Source: Xiphias gladius (Eukaryota; Chordata; Actinopteri; Istiophoriformes; Xiphiidae). Taken from it: 64,000 nucleotides of DNA. The notes under the pieces are model-generated. The model made no database searches and was not told the DNA's origin. It was given only the letters and a program-made list of their open reading frames with translations. How positions within the stretch are numbered: the stretch's first letter is position 1; each line of letters starts with the position of its first letter. Positions 10,001-57,559 of this stretch are shown piece by piece. Location of the stretch: assembly GCF_016859285.1 (NCBI RefSeq), contig NC_053402.1, positions 21,461,056 to 21,525,055 of the forward strand, read 5' to 3'. A program made the position numbers and the translations under genes.

Positions 10001-12862
10001 GATGTCTCAGTCAAGAGCCGTTGACAGATTCAGCCACGTTTTTGCAAACATTTGATAGCGTTATTATCTGTCACCGATTTTACAGTGATACACTGAAATG
10101 ATGAGAAAAATGGGGGATCTATGAGTAAAGTCAAGAGGAAAGACAGTGTTAAACCAGATAAATTCTCACCTAGGAAAACTAGGATGGTGCCAACCCACTG
10201 CATCATACTCATGACGTTGCCAAACAGAATAACAGAGCCAAGGATTGTGAAGAACTTCCTCGTGGTGGTGACGATGGAGCAGGTCAGAGGCCCAAAGTAC
10301 ACCACCGTCATAAAGATGAAGGTCTGGTAAAGGATTAAAAAAAATAATAATAATAAAATTTAAAAAAAAAAAAACTTCAATAGATTGTAATTTGAATAAG
10401 CACTTTCAAAGAAGCTAAGCTTCTCTAAACATTCATCCCAAAACTTTTAACTAAGTACTATCAAAGTTTCCTCTCGCAATGCAACACAACAGTACACTTT
10501 TTCTTACTTAATACAACTACACCAACCACATCAGACCTTCTATCCATCTACCCACCTGGCCTAAAGCACTGGTCAGTCCAAACAGAAGAATATTGTAGAG
10601 GATGCTGGGGTGGCGCTCGGTAAAACTCAGGAACTCCCATACCTCTCCTGTCCACAACACAGCTGAGAGCAGCGAGGAAGAAAGCAGCAGGAGAAAAATA
10701 AAATAACATTACTATCATTTCAAAAACACAGCTCAGTTCCTGATACTAATGCCACATTTTTCTGCCTGAGTTCTCTTGTCCTTGACACTGACGTGCTGAG
10801 CAAATGAGATCAGGGTTTATAGTGTGGGCCCACGGCACCACCAAGTGGTTTAATACAGTAATAACAAGTCAGATAAAGCTTTGGTGTGGGGGTGTCATGG
10901 ATTCCTAGGAGTGGAGGATTAGAAACACCTTTGTGTCTTGGGAAACGGCAGCACTTCAAAGTTATCGAAGGCAGATTTCTAATAAAGGTAGCGGGAGCTT
11001 ACCCGGGTATGTGCAGATTTCACAGGATAAATCTGAAGACCTCTGAAAGTATTTTAATACAGCCTAGAACTGAATTTGACACTTATTAAAAAACCAAATA
11101 TGGCCTATGAAAGTGGAAAGCAGATGTTCGAGAGAGATGAAAACATACCCAGAGATAGCAAGCACTGCCAATTAGTATGTTTAAAGAATGCTAAACGTCC
11201 CTCAGTTCTCATATTGGCTTTGACCTTTTGATCTTTATCATACAGCCCATTAGTGCTTAACCTTAGAAAGGTCCTCACTATATTGCATTTGTTTTATGTG
11301 CCTTATTCTCCAGCATATTATAGCAACCTCCTCACAGAACCAAGGACTTTGAGGTGCAGAATTCCTTATCTACAAAGATAACACTGCAAACTTTGCCTTG
11401 ACTGAATTAATGAGTTTTTTCCTCCTGAGAGAACAGTGTTCACCTTTTCTTAAAGAACCTCTAACGCAGCTGTTGTTGGTTTTTTATTTGGGTTCTTTGC
11501 TTATTAGGATTGCCCTTAGCTACTGAATCACAGCAGTTATTTGTCCTGGGGTCTCTGTGAGAATTAATTGGGATTTTACAAATCAGCACAACTAATAATG
11601 ACATAGCCCTTTATGAATACACCATATTACACCGACAGCCATGTTACAATTCAGCTGTTAACACTGAAACGCCAGCTTTAGTTTGTTGAGCGGACAAGCA
11701 CATCTGGGGGAAAAAAAAAAAAAAAAAAACCCTAAATACTTCCAGCTGTATTTAGGACTGGATGACTTGATTTGGACCTTCAAATCATTACGGGTGTTTT
11801 AGGACTTTTTTAAAGAGCCACTGTATGTAACTGTAAATGAGACGTTTTACAGTACGTGTGCAAAACTGAAGGATACTCTTATATCCTGTATAATGTGGCA
11901 CTGGTGAGCATGTAAACAGGTTAAATGATAGTTATGGTAGACAAAAACTATGTGCCATGGAGTACCAATTATATACAAACACTACACCAGTGGAATGATA
12001 ATTTTACAGGTTTATTCATATATTAGTAAAACATTTCAGTATTACAAAAGCCGTCAATATTTAAAAATTTGCTTTCAGCAACAGGACGTTCATTAGACCA
12101 GTGTTTCTGTTATTCTGCTATACTTTAGCAGTACTGAACCATACCAAGGTGATTTTGCTCATTAGGTTCTCCTCTGTGGCTGCAGGTATGCCAGTGAAAT
12201 GGCCTGATGTAGTTTTGGTTGGAATAAAACACTCCTGGCACTCAATGGCGCATATTAGATTAGATGAAAGTTTGGCAGAGAACACGGTTGACTCACCTAC
12301 TCCCAGCACCAGAGTGGACCACATGTTGATGTTCAGCATCATGTGGTTGGCAGTCGTCTGGAACCGGGCCCTCATGTGGTCTTGGGCCACACCAGTCAAC
12401 CCGTCCAATGTCAGAGAGACCAGCTATGACCCACCAAAACACACCAGCAAGCCATGAGACAAATGTCATGGAAATGCCACAGTAACCATGGATACAGTGA
12501 GGAGACACGGATAGATCGGAGACATATGACAATAAATGTGATACAAGTGAAATGGATGGACTGTAAAGATATGTTATCTAACCAGCAGAATCTCTCCAAA
12601 GCCAAAAACATGGTCATCTGCAACGGCTGAGCTCTTGTTGGGTTTGTAGAGGAACAGAGCCACGCCACTCACAATCAGCAGCACACACAGGTACTTAGCC
12701 AGTGGGTACTTCTTCCTCAGTATTGTAACGCCAAGGATCATCACTGGAACAACACAACAACAACAACAACGTGATGGATCACTTTAAGTCGTGCATACCA
12801 GTGTACCAGTGTATCTGTGGTGTTAGTTAATCTCAAGGCCTTCATCCTTGAGAGTGGAACAA

Positions 12863-12901
<39 letters not shown>

Positions 12902-15114
12902 AAAGAGAGAATAGATAACAAGCTGTGGTGAGACATAACCTTCATGTACAAACAGAACATACTCTAACGTGCCATACCTCTGCTCTGAACTCCACACATC
13001 TGAAAAGAAGTTGTTTACTCAATTTGTCCCAGATCAGTTCAGAAACATATCAGAATATCTCAAGTACTATATACACATGGGTAATTTAACTTTGTATGTA
13101 CGTACAGAACCTTAGCACTTTTCATTATGAGACCATAGTGGAGAAGCCTTAAACTTGTCGAGTCAATCCAATTTTATATATATGTAGCCCAAAATCAAAA
13201 ATTTGGCTCAAAGGGCGTTACAATTTGAACAGCATAAGACCCTCTTTATCTCTAAACTGTAATTTGCGATGGAGGAAAAATAAAAATTATTATCTTATTA
13301 CATAAGAGCAAACATAACCTCCGACATCAGGTGATATAGGTGATATACTGTACAAGTATGCAAGTGATATGCAGGCAGAATGCAAATCAAAGTGATATTA
13401 TCAAATTTACCTGGTATGGGCTTGCAGGATTTTCCCAACACCTACAACAAGAAAAAGATGAGTTTCAGGATAGCACCAAGCAGTACTGATACAACCCCCC
13501 CCCAAAAAAACAAAACAAATCCTGTTAACCAACTGACTTTGCCCCATCTAAAAAGGGCAGACTCACCTGTGTGGGATAGTTGACATACTGGAGGGCAGAG
13601 TTACTGGACACCATGGCTCCTAGGTAAGAGAGGGAACACAGTCCATAGAGCCAGCTCTTGGTGTGATCCGGTTTTGAGCCCTCAAAAAACTGGATCACTG
13701 ACGATAAAGAGTAAAATGTTTTATTAAAAGGCATCAAAAACAATACAGAAAAATTGACTACCTCAAAATCTCCATCCAAAATATGTTGGATGATTTTTTT
13801 TTACCACTTTAGTTTTTTTTTTCTTTTCCTCTTCTCTGTACAGCACATACTCACAGATCTTAGCAAACAAAGCACTGATGATGCACTGGATGAAGACCAA
13901 TGTCCGGGCAAATCTGAACTTCTCCTTCTTGTCTCCTTGACCATAGTCACCTCGAGTGCTGGAAAAGTCAGAGAGACAACACTGTGTTGAATGCAAGAGC
14001 TCACAGGCAATGAATCTGAGACTGAAGTACACTTCAGTGGCCTTCTTGGCAGGAGCATGGGAAGTGAAGCTAAAGAGTGGAGTGCTTTCATCAGTCTCCA
14101 AGCTGTGAAAAGGCCCTTTATAAAGGAGAGGCCACAATGCATTAAATTACAACTGACAGGCTGGGGGAGTAATGGTGACATTTTGTCAGGGGACCAAGAA
14201 TTTTTAGCTGCTGTCTTGTTTGCTGTGTCAGTTTGCAATTGCAATCAAGAATTCACAGGAAACCGTGATTTCAACATTATCTGATGACAATATGTAACAT
14301 AAGTCAGTTATTGAGGATGTGAAAAGCCTGCTTTGCCTGAGACACCAGTTTCAAGTCGTCATTTTGAAACCAGATATGATCCCTGTCGCCTCTCGTGACT
14401 TAGGCTACAACATACCATCTGTGTCATGCCTCAGTATGTGATATGCAATATAGGCTGCGGTCCCCTTACTTCATTTACGCTTTCTAGAGAACCACAAATA
14501 ACCACTACGCATTGCTGGTTAGTTACAGATGCATTTGATCAAAATATGAAAGATAATGTTTATTTTAGACATATAACAAAAGTATTACTCCATTTATGAG
14601 AGAGAGAATGCTAAGAAAATACAGTGAATTACAAATACAGAGGACCTACTATAGGCTTTAGGGCAAAATATTTTGCTTTTTCTTATATGAACAGAATATC
14701 ACCAAACTCCATTCAAAAATTTAGCGATTTAAAGTTGATGTTGCTGTTGCATTCGTAGGGGCACTTTTGCATAACATAAAATGAATAGTTTGGACACATT
14801 AGCCCATTCTATACTCTGTGGTGCTTCATCTCTAGCTATATCAAATTAAAAAGTAGTATTAAGTAGGGAAGGTAGCATACTCTCATAGAACGCTCTCAAT
14901 ATGCAAGCCAACATTAATCTAACAGATTTTTGCACTGAGTTTGGCACTTGACAGAACGACATCTGCATCGGAGTTTGGCTGGTACTTACATTGTCTCTTG
15001 TAATATTCCGTAATAAAAGTAACACACAAAGACTCCGAGGAAGCAAACGATAAACCGTATGCGCATATTGTCCCACAGCGAGGCGGGTTTCCCTGCTCCC
15101 TTTCCTGCAGCCAT
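9579..15114 (-). CDS. slc35b1: SLC35B1, ER nucleotide-sugar/ATP-ADP transporter
   Basis: Nine exons: 14990-15114, 13855-13958, 13567-13697, 13411-13441 (a 31-base microexon), 12583-12743, 12297-12423, 10556-10662, 10170-10323 and 9579-9631, giving 330 residues (human 322). All junctions are in frame. Recognisable blocks include [80 protein letters not shown] and a Lys-Lys-Thr-Thr-His end that fits a dilysine ER-retrieval tail. The family has about ten membrane helices and is described both as a UDP-galactose transporter relative and as the ER ATP/ADP exchanger AXER. The start [10 protein letters not shown] was chosen because it fits the fish family. An in-frame ATG at 15,205-15,207 would add 31 residues. 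It lies upstream of, and on the same strand as, ndufa4. Confidence 0.97.
9911..9995. repeat. (CA)n microsatellite
   Basis: A nearly pure CA run in the last intron of slc35b1, preceded by imperfect cacagaca units. ORFs across it are artefacts of the repeat. Confidence 0.95.
12865..12899. repeat. (GT)n microsatellite
   Basis: A pure GT run of about 35 bases followed by a GA-rich tail, in slc35b1 intron 4. Confidence 0.9.
13163..13270. repeat. Dispersed fish repeat fragment (SINE-like)
   Basis: The string beginning 'caatccaattttatata' followed by 'tagcccaaaatcaaaaattt', 'ctcaaagggcgttacaattt' and 'aacagcataagaccctcttt' is a repeat I recognise as common in percomorph introns. The copy sits in slc35b1 intron 4 and is truncated. 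Confidence 0.6.
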
Positions 15115-16040
15115 GCTGTCGTCCACCAGCCCGGGTATTGTAAGCGACACTGCTCCGCTCCCCGCACCCCTCACACCGACGTCCCGCTCCACTATAATCG
15201 ATGTCACGAGCCCGGAAATGGTGCTCGCCTTTTCACGTTAGCTGTTGCTTTTGTGGAAGCTGGAGATTTTGCCGATAAATATCACTAAGCCCTATTGTGC
15301 ACTGTTAGCGTTAATCCCCAAAGCTTGCTGCCGGTATCTTGAATTGTCTGGAGATATCAAGTCATTCTTGTTTATTTTGTATTGTCCCAGTGTATCTCCT
15401 GCCTCCGACAGTCCAACTAGCTGCTTCGTGACAGCTGTAACATCCACAGCAATCCAATCCCACCTGTGCAGGTGAACTCTCAGGTAAATTCAGTTCATGT
15501 TTTCCTTTAGAAATGAGATCTGAATTTAGAGAAAAAAAGAAGTCGCGTCAGGAAAATTGGTTTTGTGAAAGGACCCCAGTGGTGACAGCAGCCAAGCCTG
15601 AACCGTTACATTTAGATTCGTAAATGAAATGATGAATTCAAAAGCATGATGGTGTGTTTACTGTAACCGTGTCAATCCAGTGTTAAATAGACGCTACATG
15701 AATGCGAATTATTTTTTTTATTACAGCTGGCCTTTTTGGTCTTGTTTTGTCGTCTGGGAGCTGTAAAGACTGCTATTAAAAAATGTGAGGTCCTTCCTTG
15801 AAAATGTCGCGTGCCTTTTTGTCGTCGTAGGATGTGGATTAAATTCATTGGACCATGTAAAGCAGTAGAGCTCAATTCTCGGCCAATCAGAAAACAGATC
15901 TGTGTGGAAAAGGGCGGTGCTCAGATTTAAAAACCACAAATCCACGTGTCAAATGCAGGAACAACAACAAGAAGACAAAAACAGACACTGGGATTAAAGT
16001 GTCATAGAAAGTTTTTGAACGCCCAGAAAAAATTGGTTAT
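15115..16040. other. slc35b1 promoter region and intergenic spacer
   Basis: The 5' UTR and promoter of slc35b1 lie just right of 15,114, in GC-richer DNA that carries a GACGTC palindrome near 15,177-15,183. Around 15,880-15,950 there is a CCAATCAG box, a GGGCGG box, TTTAAAAA and CCACGTG. These are promoter-like elements about 0.8 kb upstream of the start codon, with no coding exon attached. Confidence 0.35.
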
Positions 16041-16046
16041 TTTATT
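16041..16046 (-). terminator. Candidate polyadenylation signal of fam117a
   Basis: TTTATT on + reads AATAAA on minus, about 1.3 kb downstream of the fam117a stop codon at 17,347-17,349. The intervening stretch has no exon and is best read as a long 3' UTR. Other TTTATT copies nearer the stop (for example about 16,720) are alternatives. Confidence 0.35.
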
Positions 16047-17346
16047 TTTTTCACAATAGAAACAGCACACTAAACATTCTTAAGTATTATCAACCTTAAA
16101 AACTAAGAAAAGGGCACATAATGAGGTCTGAGAAAACACAGACCTGACAAAATAATACTAATTGTTCATTAGCATCTGCTTATTTTATGATAGTTTTACC
16201 GTAGGTCATGTTTTTTTGTTTTTTTTGTTTTTTTTTTTAATCAGTGTTGCACAGGATCATGCAGACAAAGAGAGTGTTTAATCCATTTGAACAATAACTC
16301 AAACAGAGGGAATCATCTTCTTCCACATCCAAGTGAATCTTTACACATTAGTATTTTGTGACCAGAGCCATTGGGTCTAATGAGGCTCAGACTGAACAAA
16401 AACTCAGTGTGACCCACTCAAAATCTTAATAGTCTGACAAAATTGTAACAGTTTGGTTAGAACAATGCCCACTGTAGGCAAATAAAGCTATAAACACCCA
16501 TTCCTGCTCATAAACCAAATGGATTTCTTTAGTGAATACAAAAACAGTATCACCAGCCTGATAACTTCCTCACAAAGATACAAAAATATATATCTTGCTT
16601 ATATCTTGCTAGAAATAAATTGGTAGAAAAAGTAGGCCAGCGTAAACTATAGGCCAAAAAAATATTTGTCTTCAACCAAAAGATCTTATCAAATTTCAGG
16701 AACAAACCCATAGAGTATTTATTTTGTAGACAATGAAGTCTTTGAAATTACTCTGAAACTTCATCTAAACGTAACCACTAGGGTATGAATCAATAGTAAA
16801 GGATAGTGAGAAAGTAATACTCATGTCAACATGTGATCTAAGTGCTTGGGTTTTTGACTCTGAATTCACTTATCGTGACATTAAAATCATCCCTAACAGA
16901 CTCCAGTCTTCGTCTGAGCCGTTGACGCGTAACTAAAAATCAAAAAAGAATACTGTCAAAAATTCAGTCATCCGTAAAACTTTTCCAGGATTTGCCAACA
17001 TTTCCAGAGCTTAAGTCCTGTAGTCTAATCCATAGCCCATATAGGGGAACATTAGGCCATTTCAAGTGCTGATAAAGTAAATATCAGCTCAATCCAAACA
17101 TCCTGTAGTTGGAAATAATCAGTAGAGCAGCCAGATTTTTAGGTTAGTCTAAGGTATGATGACAACAAATGCTTACAGTCAAAAGTCTCTTATTTTGATC
17201 ACAGTGATCATGGCACGTTACAGCAGTGATGAGCCAGGTGAGCGCAGGTGTCTGTTGGCACCCTGCACGTAAAACACATCCACTTTCTCCAGGTCCTGGC
17301 GGTGCACTTAGGGTTTAGTCCTGAGGGGCTCCGCTCAGATATCCAC

Positions 17347-25291
<7,945 letters not shown>

Positions 25292-25419
25292 CCCCCACTC
25301 TGCTCCCACGGCCGAGCTCCGCTTATGAAAACACACACACGGCTCTGCTTTTCTTCTTTCCCGTCGTTCCCCGCAACTCTGCACGGCGCCGGCTTTTCTC
25401 TCTGAGCGCATTCAGTTCA

Positions 25420-27822
25420 CCCAGAGAGATGATCCAAAACTCTGAGCGGGCCTCTTGTCGGGCACCCTGCATGAGCTCTCTTTTGTGATGATGATCATGA
25501 CTTTTTGTTGCCTCACAGCTTGTTTTCAAGCGGAGGGAAGCGGAGAGCCGAGCCGAGTGAGCCGTGCAGTTCAACAGATCGCAATGAATCGCAGGGTATC
25601 CTTCATCCTGCGGGTCGGGAGAGGACACCAGCTGCGGAGACTACGCGATCCGCTCGCACATTTCTGCCAGTGCGCAAAGTGACAACACCGCAGCTCAACC
25701 TGTGCAACTATCTCGTGTAGGCTATACTTCCAAGGGCGATCTGGTTGGTTGCTGCAGAATACTACTGAGCACTTATTGGTCGCCACATCCATCTGTCTCC
25801 TAAAGGGAAGCCCCCCCCCCAAAAAAAAAAAAAAATCACAAAAAAAAAAAAAAAACAACTCAAAGTTCCCACCCACTTTGTAGAGATTTTTTTCTTGCAC
25901 TACGCCGGGAATGCCCCTTCCCCTCCTCCTGCACAGAACCACATCCAAATCCTTGGTCTATTCGCTGTGTGTGTGTGTGTGTGTGTGTGGTCGCCGAAGT
26001 GTGGTCGAGGGACCTCTAAAGGTCACTGGTGAGGCTCAAGGGGTCCGGGACGAACTTCACCATCAGTGTATTTTGATACTGACAGAAAACCCGGTCGTCT
26101 CCCTCAAGGTGCGTTTAGCCGCAGCTATTAAGAAGCGAGTGAAAACCCATCGGAAGCTTTTCGTGCAGTGACATAAACCAATGAAACTAATGTGAGGTTT
26201 GATATTGTGCCATTATCCATAAAGTCCACCGACAAATCCCCCTCCTTCCTGAGTGTTTCTGCTTAGTTCATAACACATTCACCTGCTTAGTTATCATAAG
26301 TCTGGTGCCAAAGGTCACAGCTGTTTTTTTTTGTTTTTGTATATTTCACAATACTTTTTGCTCAGATTTATTATTACTATGATTATTTTATTTTAATTTT
26401 ATTCTAAAATTAAAACAAAGGCCTTAATTGGAGTCAGAGTGTCGATATGCTTTAAAAAAAAAAATCCTTTTCCTTGTCCAATGCAAACGGAGGGCCATGC
26501 GCTTTATAAACAATAATGAGTGTAGAAGAAGATTATCAAAACTCAAACAAACCTCCCTTACATCATTCAGTAATACTCTGGTGTATTTTTTCCCACTAGG
26601 TACCTACCTAGCTCTGTATTACTTGTTAGCCCCGACCACAGCCGCAAAATTAAACTGTAGCTGTGTAAATATTGTCTACACAATGACCCAATGGCTTAAA
26701 GAAAATTGCTTTTCTGTGAAGCTCCACATCCTAACACTGTTATAGCATATCGGTCTTGTCAGAAGCTTAATGACCTCTCGTGCACTAATCAAAGGACCCC
26801 GCGGATGGCACGGTGTATTGCCAGCAACATGTTACAAAGACAATAGAAAAAAATTGTTGAAAGCTTGCTGGAGGGCTCCATGCTTAGTGTTATAACCAGC
26901 CTTGAAACCCGTGTGTGCAGGCGAGGACTGCAGTCCTCAAAGAAATACTGGCCGTGCGCACCAGGTCATGGCATCACGTCAAATGACATGAGAAAAAAAA
27001 TGAATCCAGTGGGTGTGTAGACGTTTCATAAATTCTCTATTTCACAGCCATCTTGGTGAAAGAGAATAAAGCTTTCACACATTATCTGTTGCTCTGTAAC
27101 TGCTGGGGGGGATGTGGTGCTTGTTGAAAAAAGCTGTGGTTACGAAAATGAGAGAGAAGCACAGCCAGATCCCCAGTAACCAACACCAGTTAGTCAGATA
27201 TGTACATAACAGCGGAGATACAATCAATCTATTAATGGAGAGATCACAATTAATCAGCAGCAACAACTGCAGCTCACTAGAGACTGAAAAGGTCCTCCAT
27301 TAAAAAGCCTCCTTAGTCAGTTATTGTTCGTTTTCTCCCAGCCTTTTTCCACAGGGAGGTCAGAGGTCAGGGTCAGTTATAAAACAGCAACCGTGTAAGT
27401 GGTAGGAGTTCGGCATCCGCATCATTTGTGGGCTACCTTAAATGTTACTGCCGTAGTCATCCATCCGAAAGAAACAATTGTACAGTCCAACCTGGCCTAG
27501 AATGAGGTTTATTTTATTTTATAATCAGCCCTGCATGCTATTCCCTGTAAGACAAACCGGTTGATCTTAGGAAATAATCAATATTCTGGGCATTTATGCA
27601 GTATCTTACGCCTAATAATGTTACACCACTAGATGGAGCCAGACTACATGTGTCCCATGCAACTAGCTGCTCAATGCAACATCTTCATTAACCTCCTGTT
27701 TAGAAACCATTTTCAAAATCCCTGTTTTTGGCAGGATCTTTTTGTGTCTCCAAAAGGCTAAACATTAGTCTTCATACAACACTGATATACACAAACATAC
27801 AATCATTAATGGAAAAAGGCAG
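25420..27822. other. Intergenic spacer between fam117a and rundc3a
   Basis: The left part (25,300-25,720) is CpG-rich and holds the expected fam117a promoter and 5' UTR. The rest is AT-rich with homopolymer C/A runs near 25,810-25,855 and no exon-like structure. A CCACTAGATGGAGCC string near 27,630 resembles a weak CTCF site. Confidence 0.45.
25968..25989. repeat. Short (GT)n tract
   Basis: A GT run of about 22 bases upstream of the fam117a start codon. Confidence 0.85.
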
Positions 27823-27828
27823 TTTATT
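27823..27828 (-). terminator. Candidate polyadenylation signal of rundc3a
   Basis: TTTATT on + (AATAAA on minus), about 850 bases after the rundc3a stop at 28,676-28,678. The interval holds no exon and fits a 3' UTR. Confidence 0.45.
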
Positions 27829-28675
27829 GCAACAAAAAACAAATAAAATAACCCGATAAACTGTATAATCTATGTGTAAAAAGAACCTACTGCTGTATTG
27901 GCTGAAATGAGATAAATGAGCATATGTGGTAGCATAACATTTGGTAGAATAAATAAATAGCTGCACAGATTTAGACGTACTTTAACAGTTGGTGGTGGTT
28001 GATTACTCAAGCAGGAATGATATGCACTTTCAGGGGTGGCAGACCCAAGATACCATTCAGTCAAACTCACAAAACACACTGCTATGTCAGTGACAGGACA
28101 GTCTGTGAAAACCCATCCTCTACTTCATATGGATAACCTTTATCTCTTCAAATGAATCTCTCTCTTTGTTAGTGGCTGCGTCCAAAGAGCTGCAAGTGCT
28201 GTTTTGGTTACATTTTGACAAGAAAATAGGAAAGAAAAAAAAGAAAAAAAAACAGGCCAAAGGCGCACTAACACACAGATGATACCTTAGGAAAATTAAA
28301 GAGCGATATGAGAAAACAATTTAAGGGAATAAATTGATGCTTTGGAAGAGGGATGACAGAGGAAATTGCATGATCTTGGATGAACAGATTCACAGACAGT
28401 ACAAAGTGGTGGTGGGAGAGTGAGAGAGAAGTCGAGTGGATAAGGCGAGGAGAAGGTAAAGAACCAGAATAGATGGCTCCTTTTAGCTTAGTGATGACTT
28501 CACTCTCATGTGTACAAAAATCCAGAGATGGTGTCATGGCTTTCCTGTTGTATTCTCATGGAGCCGGATGGATGGTGGGAGCAGGGTTTTGGTCAGGTGT
28601 TTTGGCAGGGTCAACGCAGCATCACCAGGCAGACAGGCTGGGGGCTAAATCTCGGTTGTGGTGGATCTGGAGCTC

Positions 28676-46461
<17,786 letters not shown>

Positions 46462-46515
46462 CAACATTTGAATCGTTTCAACCCTCCCCTTATGTGTTTG
46501 TCCATGTAAATTTGG

Positions 46516-46521
46516 AATAAA
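46516..46521 (+). terminator. rnf113a: Polyadenylation signal AATAAA of rnf113a
   Basis: A canonical AATAAA 55 bases after the TAG stop, followed by a GT-rich downstream element (gatttgtgtggtatc). Confidence 0.8.
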
Positions 46522-46590
46522 ATAACTTTTATAAGGTTTACTGGATGATTTGTGTGGTATCATTAAGTTAAAACATTTAAGTGAACTATG

Positions 46591-46596
46591 TTTATT
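46591..46596 (-). terminator. strada: Candidate polyadenylation signal of strada
   Basis: TTTATT on + reads AATAAA on the minus strand, about 0.9 kb after the strada stop. It would place the strada 3' end within roughly 100 bases of the rnf113a 3' end. The intervening 3' UTR would contain the GT/GA repeat at 47,185-47,271. Confidence 0.45.
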
Positions 46597-47184
46597 GTTA
46601 AAGGTCAAGTTTGACATTTGCAACACTTTGCTTTGTCCTCACTTTCAAATACATGCAGACAAAACAAGCACCAATGTAACATTCACTTTTGACATAAGTA
46701 ACATCACGCTCAGTAAGTTCAAGGAAATACATCTGTGCTCTGAAGGTTAAACTAAACAGGTGTTATACTTAACCTCTGTGCAGCAGAAGTGATGTGTAAA
46801 GCATGAGATGTAGTTTACACTGTAACACAGACAGAGAGCAAAGAAATGCATATACAAGTTGTTCATTTAGCTGATCCTCGAGGCAAAATCGAAACCTTCC
46901 ATCTGGTGTAGAGGGCTAAATGAGTCAGCTGTGAGGGCTTGTGTGCACCCTTATAGTGGTCTCACTGAGCAGATGGGCCACATACAGCAGCCACGTTCCA
47001 ACAAGAGGTAGAGAGTCCCCTCTGAAGATTTAGTAGCAGGTTCTCACTGATCTGTTTCATGAGAATCTTTAGGTTTAGGCTACATCTACATCCATAAACC
47101 CTCCTCTGACACCTCAGCAACAGCATGAGGAATAGAGGAGTCCTGTGGTGTTTTGGCTCCAGGGGGCTTACAATCTGTAAACAG

Positions 47185-47206
47185 GTGTGTGTGTGTGTGT
47201 GTGGGT

Positions 47207-47271
<65 letters not shown>
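47185..47271. repeat. Compound (GT)n(GA)n microsatellite
   Basis: A GT run with a few GG interruptions passes directly into a pure GA run. It is in the probable strada 3' UTR. On the transcript strand it is a (TC)n(AC)n tract. Confidence 0.95.
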
Positions 47272-47507
47272 GCCATCAGTGCTTTGCAAGAGTCTGTGCA
47301 TATCTAGAGAACAAAAGCGTGCAAGACATCAAAAAGAGGCAAGATGGCTGCTGGCTTTTAACCTTTGTCTCTGAGAACAGCAACTCGTTTTAGTTTGAAA
47401 TTTGTATTATTTACAAGGGGACCATTAGAAAAATAGATCTCGTCCTGTCTTCTCAGAGGGTTTCCCATCAGATTCCTACAAGTGTCTCCCCACTTAGTCC
47501 TCCACTG

Positions 47508-56031
<8,524 letters not shown>

Positions 56032-57306
56032 GGATCCTCTTGAGTGTGTTACCTATGATGCTGAAAACACGCCCTGGGAATATCTGTGAAGAAAAGTGAA
56101 AAAACTGTGAAGGAGAAGATGTCTCTGTTTGATCTCCTCCTGCTATTGGGCCAGAGTGATTTATGTATTTTGTGTACTGTATGTGCTTCTTATGTCTGTG
56201 TTTCTGCTTTGCGTGTGTCAATTAGTGTCTAATAATGAAGCACAATGTCGTCTTATTTAGCCCATATTTCTGTTAACACTAATATTCCCCATTTCATTGC
56301 TTTGCATCTCTTCTTTTATGTACTTCTGTATTGAATGTCTTAAATAGTACCCGAAAATGTAATATAATAGCGTCCTGACTGATGTTTTTTACTAACATTA
56401 ATGTTCTCTTTCTTTATTATTGCTCTGCATGCTTATAAATTATGTCCATAATTTTCTAATTTTAACTTAATATTCTGTTTTTAGGGTGACTTTGTAACAT
56501 CTGTCCAGAGACTACAGATTAAAAATAAGTGCGGTGCCCGTCAAACTGGAACATGACCCTCAATGATGTCATCAGCAGTTGTCCAGAAAACCGAAATACA
56601 GAGAGGTAGACAGACAGACAGAGATTCCGCCATTTATAGTTAGATATATATTGAAGTGCACTATCCCTGTTAATTAAACCAATAAATACAAAATAAATAA
56701 ACAAAAATCACTTGTACTTGGTCTACAATGCTTATTATCAATCCTACACTTAAGAATTCTATCACAGAATACTTACAATATCCTGAAAAATAGCACACAT
56801 CTGTAGAACATTAATAATATTTCCAAGTTTATGTGATATTATGCGAAAAGAAATGTTTTGGCACATAACCAAGCATCTTAACCTTTCTTGCCTCAGGCAT
56901 GCTCTGCATATAATTGTTAACGTGATTATTAAACCTTGAACAGCAGAGTAAAGTCTACCAGCCCGACGATCTCTCAGTTGTTAGTGCTGACTTGAATGAT
57001 GATATTTTCATTCATACTGTTTTTGAGATTGAAACCCATCAACGTTCACGCTTGAATATTGGTGGTTATTATGCAAACACATATGCTGACTTGCAGCGAT
57101 CGAAAACGAAGCGGTTTGAACGGTCCAAGAAAAATAATTCACTAACTAGAAGCAAATTCGTCTCAAGCAGAGCTCGGTCCCTGCTAATGGCTCGCTAATG
57201 TTGCCATGATGGAGGAAGAGGCTCCTACTAGTAAATTACCGTTAGCTAAAGCAGCTACCATTTTAACAAGAAACTTCTTTTTTTTTTAAATGTCTTAATA
57301 ACTTAC

Positions 57307-57559
57307 CAATATGATGTTTAGAACAGCAATGCCTGGTTGCGGTGATATTCTATTTTAGGACAACTTATTTAGCTGCCCATCCTCTCCTGCAGGATGTTTT
57401 TGACAGCTCTCCACCTCTCCACTACGCTTTCTTGGCTGACCGCCGTGTCGCGCACGAACGACGACACGCCCACAGAGAAACTTTGCGCGCGCTGATGACG
57501 TACGCGCCGCTTCCTCTTATGACAACACAGACGGGAGCTTTTACTGGCGCCAGAAACAG
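57307..57559. promoter_or_regulatory. Shared bidirectional promoter and 5' UTR exons of strada and ddx42
   Basis: A minus-strand donor (CATATTG|gtaagt) sits at 57,307 and a plus-strand donor (GAAACAG|gtaaat) at 57,559. So non-coding first exons of strada and ddx42 start within the same ~250 bases, in opposite directions. The interval is CpG-rich (ccgccgtgtcgcgcacgaac) and holds a CRE-like TGATGACGTACGC at about 57,491-57,503. The transcription starts are inferred from the donors and from GC content. Confidence 0.6.

Noticed and set aside
9795-10101. ORFs on both strands made of Thr-His or Val-Cys repeats
   Set aside because: They are translations of the (CA)n microsatellite.
13763-14244. Long overlapping ORFs on the minus strand next to slc35b1 exon 2
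   Set aside because: Only 13,855-13,958 is coding by homology. The remainder is intron read-through.
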